Assembly (NCBI RefSeq): GCF_937996225.1
Contig: NZ_CALKTC010000012.1
Span: 1 to 58,372, forward strand
Reading direction: 5' to 3'
DNA from: an uncultured Campylobacter sp.
GTDB taxonomy: Bacteria > Campylobacterota > Campylobacteria > Campylobacterales > Campylobacteraceae
Length of the DNA: 58,372 nt
Shown here piece after piece: positions 8,880-17,663 of this stretch. The translations under genes and the position numbers were made by a program. Under the pieces are notes generated by a model. It was not told where the DNA came from, ran no database searches, and was given only the letters and a program-made list of their open reading frames with translations. Position 1 is the stretch's first letter. Every line of letters starts with the position of its first letter.

Positions 8880-10478
8880 ATGAACGGAATTTTGCTCCTA
8901 TGCGACGAACCCGCCGCTTACCAATCCGAGCTAAAAAAACTAGATAAAATTTTATCCATGGGCTTTCACAACGTTTTGCAACTTTGCATCGCTGGCGACA
9001 ATGCCCTTTTTAGCAGGAGCGAGCTTGAAAAAGCGCTTGCAAACGGGCAGGATGAGCGCGTGCGAAAGACGGCGATAGAGCGCTTTGCACAAATTTTAGA
9101 GCAGTGTAATTTTGTGCTGGTTCGCGGCGTAGCGGGAGCCGATCTGCGCGAGCTAAATTTACAAATCGCAAAGGATCTAAATATCCCCGTTTGCGGATTT
9201 TATCCTAATGAAGTTGCCGCGCGCATCGGCGCACGCTTGATCACCGCAGCAAAAGCGATAAGCTTTGCCAGCGTATATGAGGATAAAATTTCATTTTCCG
9301 CGCTAAGACCTGCACAAGATGGCGCAAATTCTAAAAAATCGGAGCTTTGCGGCAAAAATTCCGCCTGCGAAAAGGGCGCAAAATTTCACGACGAAAATTC
9401 CGCTTGCCAAAGCGGCGCGATAGAGCTTGATAAAGTCATTGCCGACAAAAGCTACTTCACGGACGCCGCAAACTCCACGCGCTGTGAAATTCTAACCCCA
9501 TTGAAATTTGAAAGCAAGCTCTACGCCAAGGCTCGCGCGAACGTTAAAACCGTCGTGCTTCCAGAAAGCGACGACGAGAGAATTCTGCGCGCGGCTGCAA
9601 TTATAAAGCAAAGCGGTGCGGCGAATTTAATCCTTCTGGGGCAGCAAGACGAAGTGCAAAAAAGCGCAAGCAAGCTAGGTCTCGATCTAGCGGGCGTTAA
9701 AATTTTAGATCCGCAGACGGATGCGAGCTTGGAAAAATTTGCGCGCGATCTTTATGAGCTTCGCAAGGCAAAGGGTATGAGCGAGGCACAGGCGCGCGAT
9801 TTAGTGCGCGATCGCACCTATTTCGGCACGATGCTCGTGTATGAAGGGCTAGCCGATGCGATGGTAAGCGGTGCCGGCACGACTACTGCGGAGACGATCC
9901 GCCCTGCGCTTCAGATCATCAAGACAAAGCCGGGCATCGCTACCGTTAGCGGCGCGTTTATAATGTGCCTGGATACTCAGGCTCTGCTTTTTGCCGACTG
10001 CGCCGTAGCGCCTAGCCCTAGCGCGGAGTATCTGGCAGGTATCGCGATCTCAAGCGCCGCGACCGCAAAGGCGTTCGGGTTTGAGCCGCGTGTGGCGATG
10101 CTAAGCTACTCCAGCGGCGATAGCGGCAGCGGCGATAGCGTAGAATTCATAAAAACTGCAACGCAAAAAGCGCGCGAAAAGGCGCCTGATCTCACAATCG
10201 ACGGGCCGCTGCAATTCGATGCCGCAGTCGATGCGGCGGTTGCTAAGAAAAAAATGCCGGGCTCTTCGGTCGCAGGGCGTGCGAACGTATTTATCTTCCC
10301 TGATCTTAACTGCGGAAATATCTGTTATAAGGCCGTTCAGCGCACCGCAGGCGCTGTGGCGATCGGACCGATTTTACAGGGCTTAAAAAAGCCGGTAAAC
10401 GATCTAAGTCGCGGCTGCGAGGTTGCAGACGTCGTAAACACCATCCTAATAAGCGCAATTCAAGCAGGAGATAATTAA
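8880..10478 (+). CDS. pta: Phosphate acetyltransferase
   Basis: Pta interconverts acetyl-CoA and acetyl phosphate. This 532-residue form is shorter than the 700-residue enterobacterial type. The catalytic PTA/PTB domain spans about residues 215-528, with LPESDDERILRAA, SGAGTTTAETIRPALQII, YSSGDSGSGDSVEF and FPDLNCGNICYK. Residues 1-135 are a reduced P-loop-like domain with no Walker A. Between them (about 145-190) is a linker built from a duplicated NSAC...GA unit. A candidate -10 (TACAAT) is at 8846-8851 and AAAGGAT precedes the start. ackA follows with no gap. Confidence 0.95.
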   Translation: MNGILLLCDEPAAYQSELKKLDKILSMGFHNVLQLCIAGDNALFSRSELEKALANGQDERVRKTAIERFAQILEQCNFVLVRGVAGADLRELNLQIAKDLNIPVCGFYPNEVAARIGARLITAAKAISFASVYEDKISFSALRPAQDGANSKKSELCGKNSACEKGAKFHDENSACQSGAIELDKVIADKSYFTDAANSTRCEILTPLKFESKLYAKARANVKTVVLPESDDERILRAAAIIKQSGAANLILLGQQDEVQKSASKLGLDLAGVKILDPQTDASLEKFARDLYELRKAKGMSEAQARDLVRDRTYFGTMLVYEGLADAMVSGAGTTTAETIRPALQIIKTKPGIATVSGAFIMCLDTQALLFADCAVAPSPSAEYLAGIAISSAATAKAFGFEPRVAMLSYSSGDSGSGDSVEFIKTATQKAREKAPDLTIDGPLQFDAAVDAAVAKKKMPGSSVAGRANVFIFPDLNCGNICYKAVQRTAGAVAIGPILQGLKKPVNDLSRGCEVADVVNTILISAIQAGDN

Positions 10479-11711
10479 ATGGATATCCTGGTCATAAATT
10501 CCGGCTCGAGCTCGGTTAAATTTAAATTCCACGATATGCTAAATCACGCCTGCATCGCAAGTGGGCTCATCGAGGAGATCGGCTCGACGCACGCAAGCGG
10601 AAGCATCAATTGCGCCAACGGACGAAGCATAAAGGTTGAAAATGAGCAAATTCCAAATCACGAAACCGCGATCGCAATCGCGATTGATCTTTTAAAACAA
10701 AGCGGAGTAATCAAAGATCTAACTCAAGTAGGCGGCATCGGGCATAGAATAGTCCAAGGTGCGGATTATTTCGACGCTCCTGCGCTCATAGATGAAGACG
10801 TAATGGCTAAAATCGCCGAGCTTGCGCCGCTTGCACCACTACACAATCCCGCAAATTTAGCGGGCATCAAATCCTGCCTAAAAATCGCTCCTAAAATTCC
10901 AAACGTCGCGGTTTTCGATACGATCTTTCATCAAAGCATCCCGCCTTATGCGTATATGTACGCGCTGCCGTATGAATTCTACGAAAAATATAAGGTTCGC
11001 CGCTACGGCGCGCACGGCACATCGCATTGGTTTGTCTCGACGATGGGGGCGAAATTTTTACGTAAGAAATACGAAAACTTCAATGCCATTACGCTACATC
11101 TTGGCAACGGCTCGAGCGTGAGCGCCATAGAAAACGGCAAATGCATCGACACCTCAATGGGGCTAACGCCGCTTGAGGGGATCATCATGGGCACCAGATG
11201 CGGCTCGATCGATCCTGCGATCATCCCATACATCGAGCGAGTCGCGGGCTACAACGCGCAGGATATGGACGTCATAATGAACAAAAAAAGCGGACTGCTC
11301 GGCATCTGCGGCGCAAGCGATCTGCGAAAAGTATATGAAAAGATGGAAGGCGGCGAGCCGCGCGCGAAACTCGCGTTTGAGATGCTCGTGTACAGCGTCG
11401 TTAAGATGATCGGAGCGTATTATGCCGTGCTTGGGCGCGTGGACGCTTTGATCTTTACCGGCGGTATCGGCGAGAATGCGCCGCATTTTAGACAAAATGT
11501 TTGCGAGAAGCTCGCTCATATCGGCATCGAAATCGATGCGACAAAAAACGCAAAAAATACCGGCTCGATTAGAAATTTAAGCGCGGTAGATAGCAAAATC
11601 AAAACGCTCGTAATCCCTACCAACGAGGAGCTGGCGATCGCCGAAGCTACGGTCGATACGATCAACAAAAACTCCGCGCAGATCGACTATCAGAAATACT
11701 CGGAATTTTAA
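10479..11711 (+). CDS. ackA: Acetate kinase
   Basis: AckA makes ATP and acetate from acetyl phosphate, completing the Pta-AckA route. The 410-residue sequence has the ASKHA-fold motifs: VINSGSSSVKFKFHD at the N-terminus, GIGHRIVQGADYF, the catalytic region FDTIFHQSIPPYAYMYALP, RRYGAHGTSH, GLTPLEGIIMGTRCGSIDP and FTGGIGENA near the C-terminus. Its ATG directly follows the pta stop codon, so the two are almost certainly translated from one message. No strong intrinsic terminator is obvious behind it. Confidence 0.97.
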   Translation: MDILVINSGSSSVKFKFHDMLNHACIASGLIEEIGSTHASGSINCANGRSIKVENEQIPNHETAIAIAIDLLKQSGVIKDLTQVGGIGHRIVQGADYFDAPALIDEDVMAKIAELAPLAPLHNPANLAGIKSCLKIAPKIPNVAVFDTIFHQSIPPYAYMYALPYEFYEKYKVRRYGAHGTSHWFVSTMGAKFLRKKYENFNAITLHLGNGSSVSAIENGKCIDTSMGLTPLEGIIMGTRCGSIDPAIIPYIERVAGYNAQDMDVIMNKKSGLLGICGASDLRKVYEKMEGGEPRAKLAFEMLVYSVVKMIGAYYAVLGRVDALIFTGGIGENAPHFRQNVCEKLAHIGIEIDATKNAKNTGSIRNLSAVDSKIKTLVIPTNEELAIAEATVDTINKNSAQIDYQKYSEF

Positions 11712-11905
11712 ATTTGATCTAGTGGGATTCCGCGGTTATTTTGCGAGTAGCGATACCAACTGCCTTTTTCGTTAGGCAATTAAATTTTGGGTCTTGGCTG
11801 CAAGTCTACGCTAAATGAAAGAGCCTTTTATTTTAGAGGCTTTCTGGCTAAGACGATACGAGAAATTGCTACGCTACGCGCGGGTTTAAATTTTATTTGT
11901 CGCTT

Positions 11906-12132
11906 CCGATAAGGCTTAAATTCTTGCTCGGAAGAGGCGGAGCGGAAGGGGCTATACTTGTGAAGCGCCCTTTTACTTTGCCTCGGCTAGCAACCGCAAG
12001 CAGGTCTACCGCCCAAACCCCGCCTAGATCACTACGCGTTAGAAGCGGCGAGATTTTATTTTTAAACAAAGCTTTGCTGGTTAAATTTAATAAATTTGGT
12101 TTCAAATTAGACCGTAAAAATTCCAAAACAGG
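11906..12132 (+). repeat. Copy 1 of a degenerate palindromic intergenic repeat
   Basis: This stretch aligns by eye with 39828-40130. Shared blocks in order include a gaggcg...ggaagggg core, ctact/atactt followed by gaagcg, ctttgc, gcaac/gcaaccgcaagcag, ttag.agcg, caaagc..., and an almost identical gttaaatttaataaatttg. The left part is a decayed inverted repeat (gaggc...gcctc). There is no start codon with a ribosome site and no recognisable protein, so I read it as a mobile or extragenic repeat rather than a gene. The remaining DNA between ackA and 12229 holds only weak hairpins. Confidence 0.65.
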
Positions 12133-12228
12133 TCCTTATTGTGAAATTTACCGAACGATAAGGCATAAAATTTTAAAATTTAGCGCAAGCTGGGTTTTGA
12201 CACGCAAACTTTATAAAAGGAGCGAACG

Positions 12229-12849
12229 ATGAGCGATTTGCCGAATTCACAAGTCACGCAAGAGCAAGAGGCGCCGTATCCCGATACGAAATTTACTAAA
12301 TTTTTCGGGCGACTTTACGCGGCGGTTTTTGTGCTGTTTGCGATCACGGCGCTTAGCGTATTCGTGCTACCCGAAAATATTTTAGACGTAAGCGCAGCAT
12401 GCGCGGACTTCGTTGGATTTATGAAGCGGTTTTTTCCAAACATCGCCGCAATTGGCAAAATAAGCCCACATACGCAACTTGCGGAATTTTACGTCGCGGC
12501 GATGTGGATGCCTATTTTAACGGCTTTCGCGCTAAGCTGCGTGTATTGTCCGATCGCCGCATTCTTATACAAAAAAGAGCTTCCCGCCGTCAAAACGCAG
12601 ATATTTGTGCTTATCGGCATACCTTTCGCTTACTGGGCATTAAACAATTATTTCTACGCCGATTTCGCCGTAAACGGCATCCCACACAGAGTGGGCAACG
12701 GGCGGACATTTCCAACTTTTGCGAGCAGAGAGAGCCTGTTTGGTTGGCTATCGTTTTTTGGAGGCGGCTCAATGTTTTTTGGTATGTCTGTTCCGATTTT
12801 ATTCAGTAATATAGTCCACTGGATATATCTATCGAGAAATAAAAGCTAA
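12229..12849 (+). CDS. Hypothetical membrane protein, four predicted spans
   Basis: A 206-residue protein with a strong AAAAGGAG ribosome site. After a polar N-terminus (about 25 residues) there are four hydrophobic spans at roughly 28-50, 88-112, 122-142 and 178-200. The loop between spans 3 and 4 contains GNGRTFPTFASRE. I do not recognise the family and see no catalytic motif. It is monocistronic, lying between the repeat copy and a convergent two-component operon. It is very likely an inner-membrane protein; function is unknown. Confidence 0.8.
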   Translation: MSDLPNSQVTQEQEAPYPDTKFTKFFGRLYAAVFVLFAITALSVFVLPENILDVSAACADFVGFMKRFFPNIAAIGKISPHTQLAEFYVAAMWMPILTAFALSCVYCPIAAFLYKKELPAVKTQIFVLIGIPFAYWALNNYFYADFAVNGIPHRVGNGRTFPTFASRESLFGWLSFFGGGSMFFGMSVPILFSNIVHWIYLSRNKS

Positions 12850-13016
12850 ATTTTATGAAATCGCGGACGAATAAAATTCCGCACCAATAACTTTCAGGGT
12901 CATTTTACGAGCGCAAAGCGGACGACCGATAAAATTCCGCGCTCCGTTTTAGAACAAAAACAAGCGACGATTAAATTTAAACGCTCCGGTAATTAGAGCT
13001 TTTTTGCGCGGAATTT

Positions 13017-13060
13017 AAGCGACCGAGCGACGATTAAATTTAAACCGCAGGCGGTCGCTT
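13017..13060. terminator. Candidate bidirectional terminator
   Basis: An exact 9-bp inverted repeat (aagcgaccg / cggtcgctt) with a 26-base spacer is followed by TTTAAATTTT. It lies between the convergent gene at 12229-12849 and the histidine kinase gene, where a shared terminator is expected. Two copies of cgacgattaaatttaaa (from 12966 and 13029) surround it. Confidence 0.4.
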
Positions 13061-13092
13061 TTAAATTTTAAATTTCACTAAATTTTAAAATT

Positions 13093-14265
13093 TTATTCGC
13101 GCCACGTAAGGCGGAAGGTCGTTATCTCGCCCGGCACGCTGTCGTAAGAAATAGAAAAGGAGTATTTTTTGCAGACCTCGCTTACGATGCTAAGCCCGAT
13201 TCCAAAGCCGCCCTCGCTTGAGTTAAAACGCGCAAAGCGCCTGAAAATTTCGTCGCCTTTTTTCCTGTCGATCCCCTCGCCGCTGTTTGAGATCGCTAGC
13301 TCGCCGTGCCTTAGCCGCACATCCACGTAGCCGCCTGCATCGGCGTATTTTACGGCATTACTTAGCAGATTGTCGATCAGGCGCGAAATTTCATAGACGT
13401 TTGCGTTCATGCTCGCATCCGCAAGATCGGTTTTAAGGCTTAGTCTACGCTTTTGAATAAACGGCGCGAAGTATTCGCAGCGCGAAGCGACGAGGCTTTT
13501 TAGATCGATCGAGCTAATCTCGCCGTCCTTATTCATACCGAAGGTCAAAAACACGAGATCCTCGTAGATGCGCGAAAGCGTCTTAGCGGCAAGATCGATA
13601 TTAGCGACGCGCTTGGCGTTGTATTCTCCAAGCTCTGCGTGCCGCATCGTCTCGACGCTCATGGAGATAATGCTAAGCGGAGTATTGATCTCGTGGGTGC
13701 TATCCTTGATGAAGCGATTTAGCGTGTCGATCTTATCGTAAAGCGGCTTGGTGCCTAGCCGAACCAGATAAAACGCCACGGCTAATATCACGCCTAAAAG
13801 CGCTATCATCATCGCTGCGGTTTTGATACGAAGCGTTAAAATTTCGCCCTGCACGCTACTTCCAAGCAGAATGATTTTAGCCTTGGAAAAGGCGTTTCGC
13901 TCCTCCATATTTTGCAGATTCTCATAAATTCCCAGCCTTCCGCCACTTATAAATTCCGCCTTTAGCTTTGCTTTATCAAGAGCGCCAAGTTCGCCGTCGC
14001 AGCCGTAAATTTCATCAGAGTTTGGCTTAAATATACACGCATTCACACCCTTTTCGCGCTCGAAGTCCGCTAGCGATTCCAGCCCGTCCATACTTGCTTT
14101 CATATAGATCATCATTTTGATCTCTTTTAGCTCTTTTATCCTGTGCGAAAGTAGCGCGGCTTCGTTCATCCTGTAATTTATCTTGAAAAAATATCCTAAA
14201 AACAACGCACTTGAAATGAGATATAAAGATAGAATTTTAAGCGTTAAAGCAGTCTTTTCAGACAT
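13093..14265 (-). CDS. Two-component sensor histidine kinase
   Basis: A 390-residue inner-membrane sensor. There are two spans, at about residues 10-25 and 148-168, enclosing a periplasmic sensing part of about 120 residues. The cytoplasmic half has a HisKA box with phospho-acceptor His in STHEINTPLSII near residue 190, then a HATPase domain with an N-box (RLIDNLLSNAVKYA), and a G-box (GGFGIGLSIVSEVC). The ATG overlaps the end of the response-regulator gene by 8 bases, so the pair is cotranslated. The signal is unknown; the Met-rich periplasmic protein at the head of the operon is a clue. Confidence 0.93.
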   Translation of the reverse strand: MSEKTALTLKILSLYLISSALFLGYFFKINYRMNEAALLSHRIKELKEIKMMIYMKASMDGLESLADFEREKGVNACIFKPNSDEIYGCDGELGALDKAKLKAEFISGGRLGIYENLQNMEERNAFSKAKIILLGSSVQGEILTLRIKTAAMMIALLGVILAVAFYLVRLGTKPLYDKIDTLNRFIKDSTHEINTPLSIISMSVETMRHAELGEYNAKRVANIDLAAKTLSRIYEDLVFLTFGMNKDGEISSIDLKSLVASRCEYFAPFIQKRRLSLKTDLADASMNANVYEISRLIDNLLSNAVKYADAGGYVDVRLRHGELAISNSGEGIDRKKGDEIFRRFARFNSSEGGFGIGLSIVSEVCKKYSFSISYDSVPGEITTFRLTWRE

Positions 14266-14920
14266 ACAGATACCCTGCGTTGCGGCGGTTTATGATGTGT
14301 TCTTCGCCTAGGACGTGGCGCAAATTTTTGATATAAGTTCGCAGCGCTTCCTCGCTCGGAGTTTCGTCAAAAGCGTAGATCGCGGAGAAAATTTCATCCT
14401 TGCTTAAAAGCCTATTTTTATTTTGCAAAAAAAGCGCCAGCAGCTCGCGCTCTTTGTTTGAAAGCGCGACGGGTACGCCCGATCTGCGAAGCTCCTTGCT
14501 TGCAAAATAAAATTTAAACTCGTCGTCAATAGTTACAAAATCATCAAAATTGTGACTGAAGTTTCGCTTTATGAGTGAATTAACGCGCAGCATCAGCTCT
14601 TTTAGTTCATACGGTTTTTTGAGATAGTCGTCGCAGCCGCTTTTAAAACCAACCTCAAGATCATCAAGCGTATTTAGCGACGTGGCGAATATCGCGGGGG
14701 TGCGATCGCCGCTCTTGCGAAGCTCTTTTAAAAGTGAAAAACCGTCGCCTTTGGGGATTTTTACGTCAAAGATAAAAAGATCAAATTTTTGCTCATAAGC
14801 AAGATCCGCGGCGCTTTGAGCGTCGCTGCAAACGCATACGTCAAAGCCCGCGTCTTTTAGATATTCACCGATGAGATCGCAAAGGGTCTCATCGTCCTCT
14901 ACGAGTAAAATTTTACTCAC
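14258..14920 (-). CDS. Response regulator, OmpR/PhoB type
   Basis: A 220-residue regulator with a receiver domain (residues 1-115; acidic pocket EDDE at 8-11, phospho-acceptor Asp52 in FIFDVKIPKGDG, Lys in YLKKPYE) and a winged-helix DNA-binding domain (about 130-220; ending LRTYIKNLRHVLGEEHIINRR). It starts with GTG, whose first base is the last base of the upstream gene's TAG stop, so the genes are tightly coupled. It is paired with the downstream kinase and probably regulates its own operon. Confidence 0.93.
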   Translation of the reverse strand: MSKILLVEDDETLCDLIGEYLKDAGFDVCVCSDAQSAADLAYEQKFDLFIFDVKIPKGDGFSLLKELRKSGDRTPAIFATSLNTLDDLEVGFKSGCDDYLKKPYELKELMLRVNSLIKRNFSHNFDDFVTIDDEFKFYFASKELRRSGVPVALSNKERELLALFLQNKNRLLSKDEIFSAIYAFDETPSEEALRTYIKNLRHVLGEEHIINRRNAGYLYV

Positions 14921-15153
14921 TACATCTCTTTTTTCATCTCTTTTTTCATCTCGCCTTTCATCTCATCCTTCATATGTTTACCCTCTTTCATAGCATCCTT
15001 GTGCATATCTTTCATGTCGCCCTTCATCTCTTTCGCACCATTATGCATTGATGTATTGGCGTCCTTCATCTCATCTTTCATGCCCATGTCGGCAGCTACG
15101 GCAAAAGTGCCAGCAAATAGCGCACTAAGCGCAAACAAAGTAAGTTTTTTCAT
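14920..15153 (-). CDS. Small exported Met/Lys/Asp-rich protein
   Basis: The start is the ATG of MKKLTLFALSALFAG, preceded by AAGGAG; the longer frame has no support. The 77-residue product has a signal peptide ending AVA near residue 20. The mature 56 residues contain 13 Met and 3 His, no Cys, and repeat units of the type MKDEMK / MKKEM. Met- and His-rich small periplasmic proteins often bind copper or silver (SilE/PcoE type), but I see no clear homology to those. It heads the operon with the two-component pair. Metal or stress buffering is an inference. Confidence 0.8.
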   Translation of the reverse strand: MKKLTLFALSALFAGTFAVAADMGMKDEMKDANTSMHNGAKEMKGDMKDMHKDAMKEGKHMKDEMKGEMKKEMKKEM

Positions 15154-15585
15154 TACGTACTCCTTAAAAGAAATTAGCGGAATTATACTTCCGTAAAAGT
15201 GAAGTATGTGTGAAATTCCGAAAAAATTCAAATTTAAATTTAAACGCCTGTAAATTCAAATGCGGCGCGGTTTAAATGCGCTCGGTCGCCAGTGATCCCT
15301 GAAATTTAGACCATCTCGCTATGGCTAGTCGAATTCTAAACGCGAATCAAAGCTAGCCAGAGCGCACGCCAACAGTGCATCGCCGAGCTTACTTTACCGC
15401 GGCGAGATAAAAATTTAAACCGCCGGCGAAACTGATTAAATTTTATAATGCCACGGCTCGGTCGTCAAATCAAAAATGCCGAGCCAGCCTTTGAGTTCGC
15501 GACCTCGCGTGAGCTTTTAAATTCGCCATGCCGCGTAAGCCCTTAAATTTAGTGCGGCGCGAGCGCACAGGGCACGAAATCGCAC
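15154..15585. other. 432-base gene-free stretch
   Basis: This lies between the Met-rich gene and the end of metN and should contain the promoter of the two-component operon near 15170-15230. I see no frame with a start, ribosome site and plausible product, and no strong terminator. Confidence 0.6.
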
Positions 15586-16575
15586 CTAGATCGCGGCGCA
15601 GCTTTTGATCTCGTCCTCGCTTACGATCTCATAGATCACGCCCGCGTTTTTGATAAACTCCTCCACGCGCGCGACGTGTGCGGGCTCTACGTTGATCACG
15701 AGGCTTCCGACGACGTTTTTATCGAGGCGCTCGAGCTTGCCCCAGACGATGTTAAAATTTATCTCCAAAGCGCGCGCCATATGCGTGATCACGCTGTCAA
15801 ACGCGACCGCGGGCGGGAAAAAGAGCCTGATATTCACGCCGCTTGCGGGCAGCACCTCCTCCTCGCCCAAAAACTCCTTCATATTCTCATCCGGATGCAA
15901 AAACAGCGAGACGATATCGCCCGAGCTGCTCACGCGCCCGCCCTTAAGCAGGATTGCACGCTGCGCGATGCCCTTTACGACCTCCATCTCATGCGTGACG
16001 AGCACGATCGTGATGCCTAGCGTATTGTTTATGCGGCGCAGAAGCGATAAAATTTGCGCGGTGGTATTTGGATCAAGCGCCGAGGTCGCCTCGTCGGAAA
16101 GCAAAATTTTAGGGCTTAATGCAAGCGCGCGCGCAATCGCCACGCGCTGCTTCTGTCCGCCGCTAAGCTCGCTAGGATAGGCGTTTGCTTTATCCGCAAG
16201 CCCCACGAGCTCCAAAAGCTCGGCTACGCGGCGCTTCGTGCGATCCTCGGGATGACCCCAAAACGCAAGCGGCGTGGCGACGTTTTGCGCGACGCTGCGG
16301 CGGCTCATCAGTGCAAAGTGCTGAAAAATCATACCGATATTTTTGCGCAGCTCGCGGATCTGAGTGGCGCTTAGCTCTCTTACCTCCCTGCCCTCTACCT
16401 TAAGGCTTCCTTCTTGATAGTCCTCAAGGCCGTTTATGCAGCGCAGCAGAGTGCTTTTACCCGCGCCGCTGCGACCGACGATGGCAAAAATTTCGCCCTG
16501 TTTCACCTCCAGGCTCACATCGTCGATCACGCAGGTTTTTCCGTAAAATTTCTTTAAATTTTCTATCTTTATCAC
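15586..16575 (-). CDS. metN: Methionine ABC transporter ATP-binding protein
   Basis: MetN powers D/L-methionine import with MetI and MetQ. This 329-residue protein has Walker A (GRSGAGKSTLL), the ABC signature (LSGGQKQRVAIARAL), Walker B (ILLSDEATSALD) and a switch His (LVTHEME). A C-terminal NIL (ACT-like) domain of about 85 residues, the methionine sensor of MetN, follows. The start is GTG at 16575 with GAGGAAA before it. The usual neighbour metI is missing here: upstream lies a diaminopimelate dehydrogenase, and metQ is 4 kb away on the other strand. The NIL domain makes MetN a better call than a generic ABC ATPase. Confidence 0.93.
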   Translation of the reverse strand: MIKIENLKKFYGKTCVIDDVSLEVKQGEIFAIVGRSGAGKSTLLRCINGLEDYQEGSLKVEGREVRELSATQIRELRKNIGMIFQHFALMSRRSVAQNVATPLAFWGHPEDRTKRRVAELLELVGLADKANAYPSELSGGQKQRVAIARALALSPKILLSDEATSALDPNTTAQILSLLRRINNTLGITIVLVTHEMEVVKGIAQRAILLKGGRVSSSGDIVSLFLHPDENMKEFLGEEEVLPASGVNIRLFFPPAVAFDSVITHMARALEINFNIVWGKLERLDKNVVGSLVINVEPAHVARVEEFIKNAGVIYEIVSEDEIKSCAAI

Positions 16576-16618
16576 TCAGATTTCCTCGTTCATAATTCCG
16601 CCGAAACGCCCCAGAAAT

Positions 16619-17605
16619 TTATAAAATTTCGCGCCTTAGCTCATCTGCGCTCTTTGGCGAAAGAAGCGCCGGAGCGATGTCAAACACGCTAAATGCGCCG
16701 CGCTCGCCCTTTTGCGCCAAGCGATACACTGCGCGGGCGTAGGCTACGAGCACGCTTGCGGTAAATTCGGGATTTGAATCAAGCTTTAGCGAAAACTCGA
16801 TCAAGTGTTTATTTTCGCCGTGCTCGCCAGTCGCTCCGCTTCGCAGGACGAATCCTCCGTGAGGGATGCCGCCGTGCTCTTTTTTAAGCGTTGCAAGACC
16901 CACGAAATGCACGCTCGTGTCGTAGTCGGCGAAGTAGTTTGGCATCGTTTTTATCTCGTGCTCGATGCGCGCTTTATCGGCGCCCTCTTCGGCCACGACG
17001 TAGCACTCGCGCAGATGTTTTTCACGCGTAGTTAAATTTGGATTTTCGCCCGCGCGAACTCGCTCCAAGGCGCTTTCTATCGGCACGGTATATTGGCGCG
17101 CATCCACGACGCCCTCGATCCTGCGGATGGCGTCTGAGTGGCCTTGGCTTACGCCTTTACCCCAAAACGTATAACTGCTGCCGTTTTCTAGCACGCTCTC
17201 GCCAAATAATCTATTTAGCGAAAACAGTCCCGGATCCCAGCCCACGGCGATGATGCCTACGTTTCCGCCCGCTTTGGCTGCGGCGTCTACCGCGGCGAAG
17301 TGCTCAGGGATTTTTGCGTGCGTATCAAAGCTATCGACGACGTTAAAATCTTTTGCAAACTCCGGCGTCTGCGTCGGAAGATCCGTCGCGCTGCCGCCGC
17401 AAAGCACCAAAACGTCAAATTTGCCCTTGTGCGATAAAATTTCATCTGCGCTAAATACCGGCGCGCCGCACGTTTTCACGCTGTGCGGCTCGCGGCGAGA
17501 AAACACCGCCGAAAGCTGCAAATCCTTGCTATTTCGCACGGCAAGCTCTACGCCGCGACCTAAATTTCCATATCCCAAAACCGCTATTTTTATTTTTTCG
17601 CTCAT
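16619..17605 (-). CDS. ddh: meso-Diaminopimelate dehydrogenase
   Basis: Ddh converts tetrahydrodipicolinate, ammonia and NADPH directly to meso-diaminopimelate, bypassing four steps of the lysine/peptidoglycan route. The 328-residue sequence has the NADP-binding loop VLGYGNLGRGVELAV, VFSRREPH, VLVLCGGSATDLP, VDSFDTHAKIPEH, the substrate region GWDPGLFSLNR and KGVSQGHSDAIRRI, all typical of Ddh. Most Campylobacterales use the succinylase route, so this gene may be acquired. It ends 43 bases before metN on the same strand, which suggests one transcript. AAGGAT precedes the ATG. Confidence 0.93.
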   Translation of the reverse strand: MSEKIKIAVLGYGNLGRGVELAVRNSKDLQLSAVFSRREPHSVKTCGAPVFSADEILSHKGKFDVLVLCGGSATDLPTQTPEFAKDFNVVDSFDTHAKIPEHFAAVDAAAKAGGNVGIIAVGWDPGLFSLNRLFGESVLENGSSYTFWGKGVSQGHSDAIRRIEGVVDARQYTVPIESALERVRAGENPNLTTREKHLRECYVVAEEGADKARIEHEIKTMPNYFADYDTSVHFVGLATLKKEHGGIPHGGFVLRSGATGEHGENKHLIEFSLKLDSNPEFTASVLVAYARAVYRLAQKGERGAFSVFDIAPALLSPKSADELRREIL

Positions 17606-17663
17606 TTTTTATCCTTCAAATTTTAAAATTTAGCGCGTAAAACGGCGCGCCGCCGATGAAATT

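Noticed and set aside
16576..16593. Five-codon frame (ATG AAC GAG GAA ATC TGA) ending right at the metN GTG start
   Set aside because: It contains the metN ribosome site itself, so the short frame is likely chance; no attenuator-type hairpin is seen.
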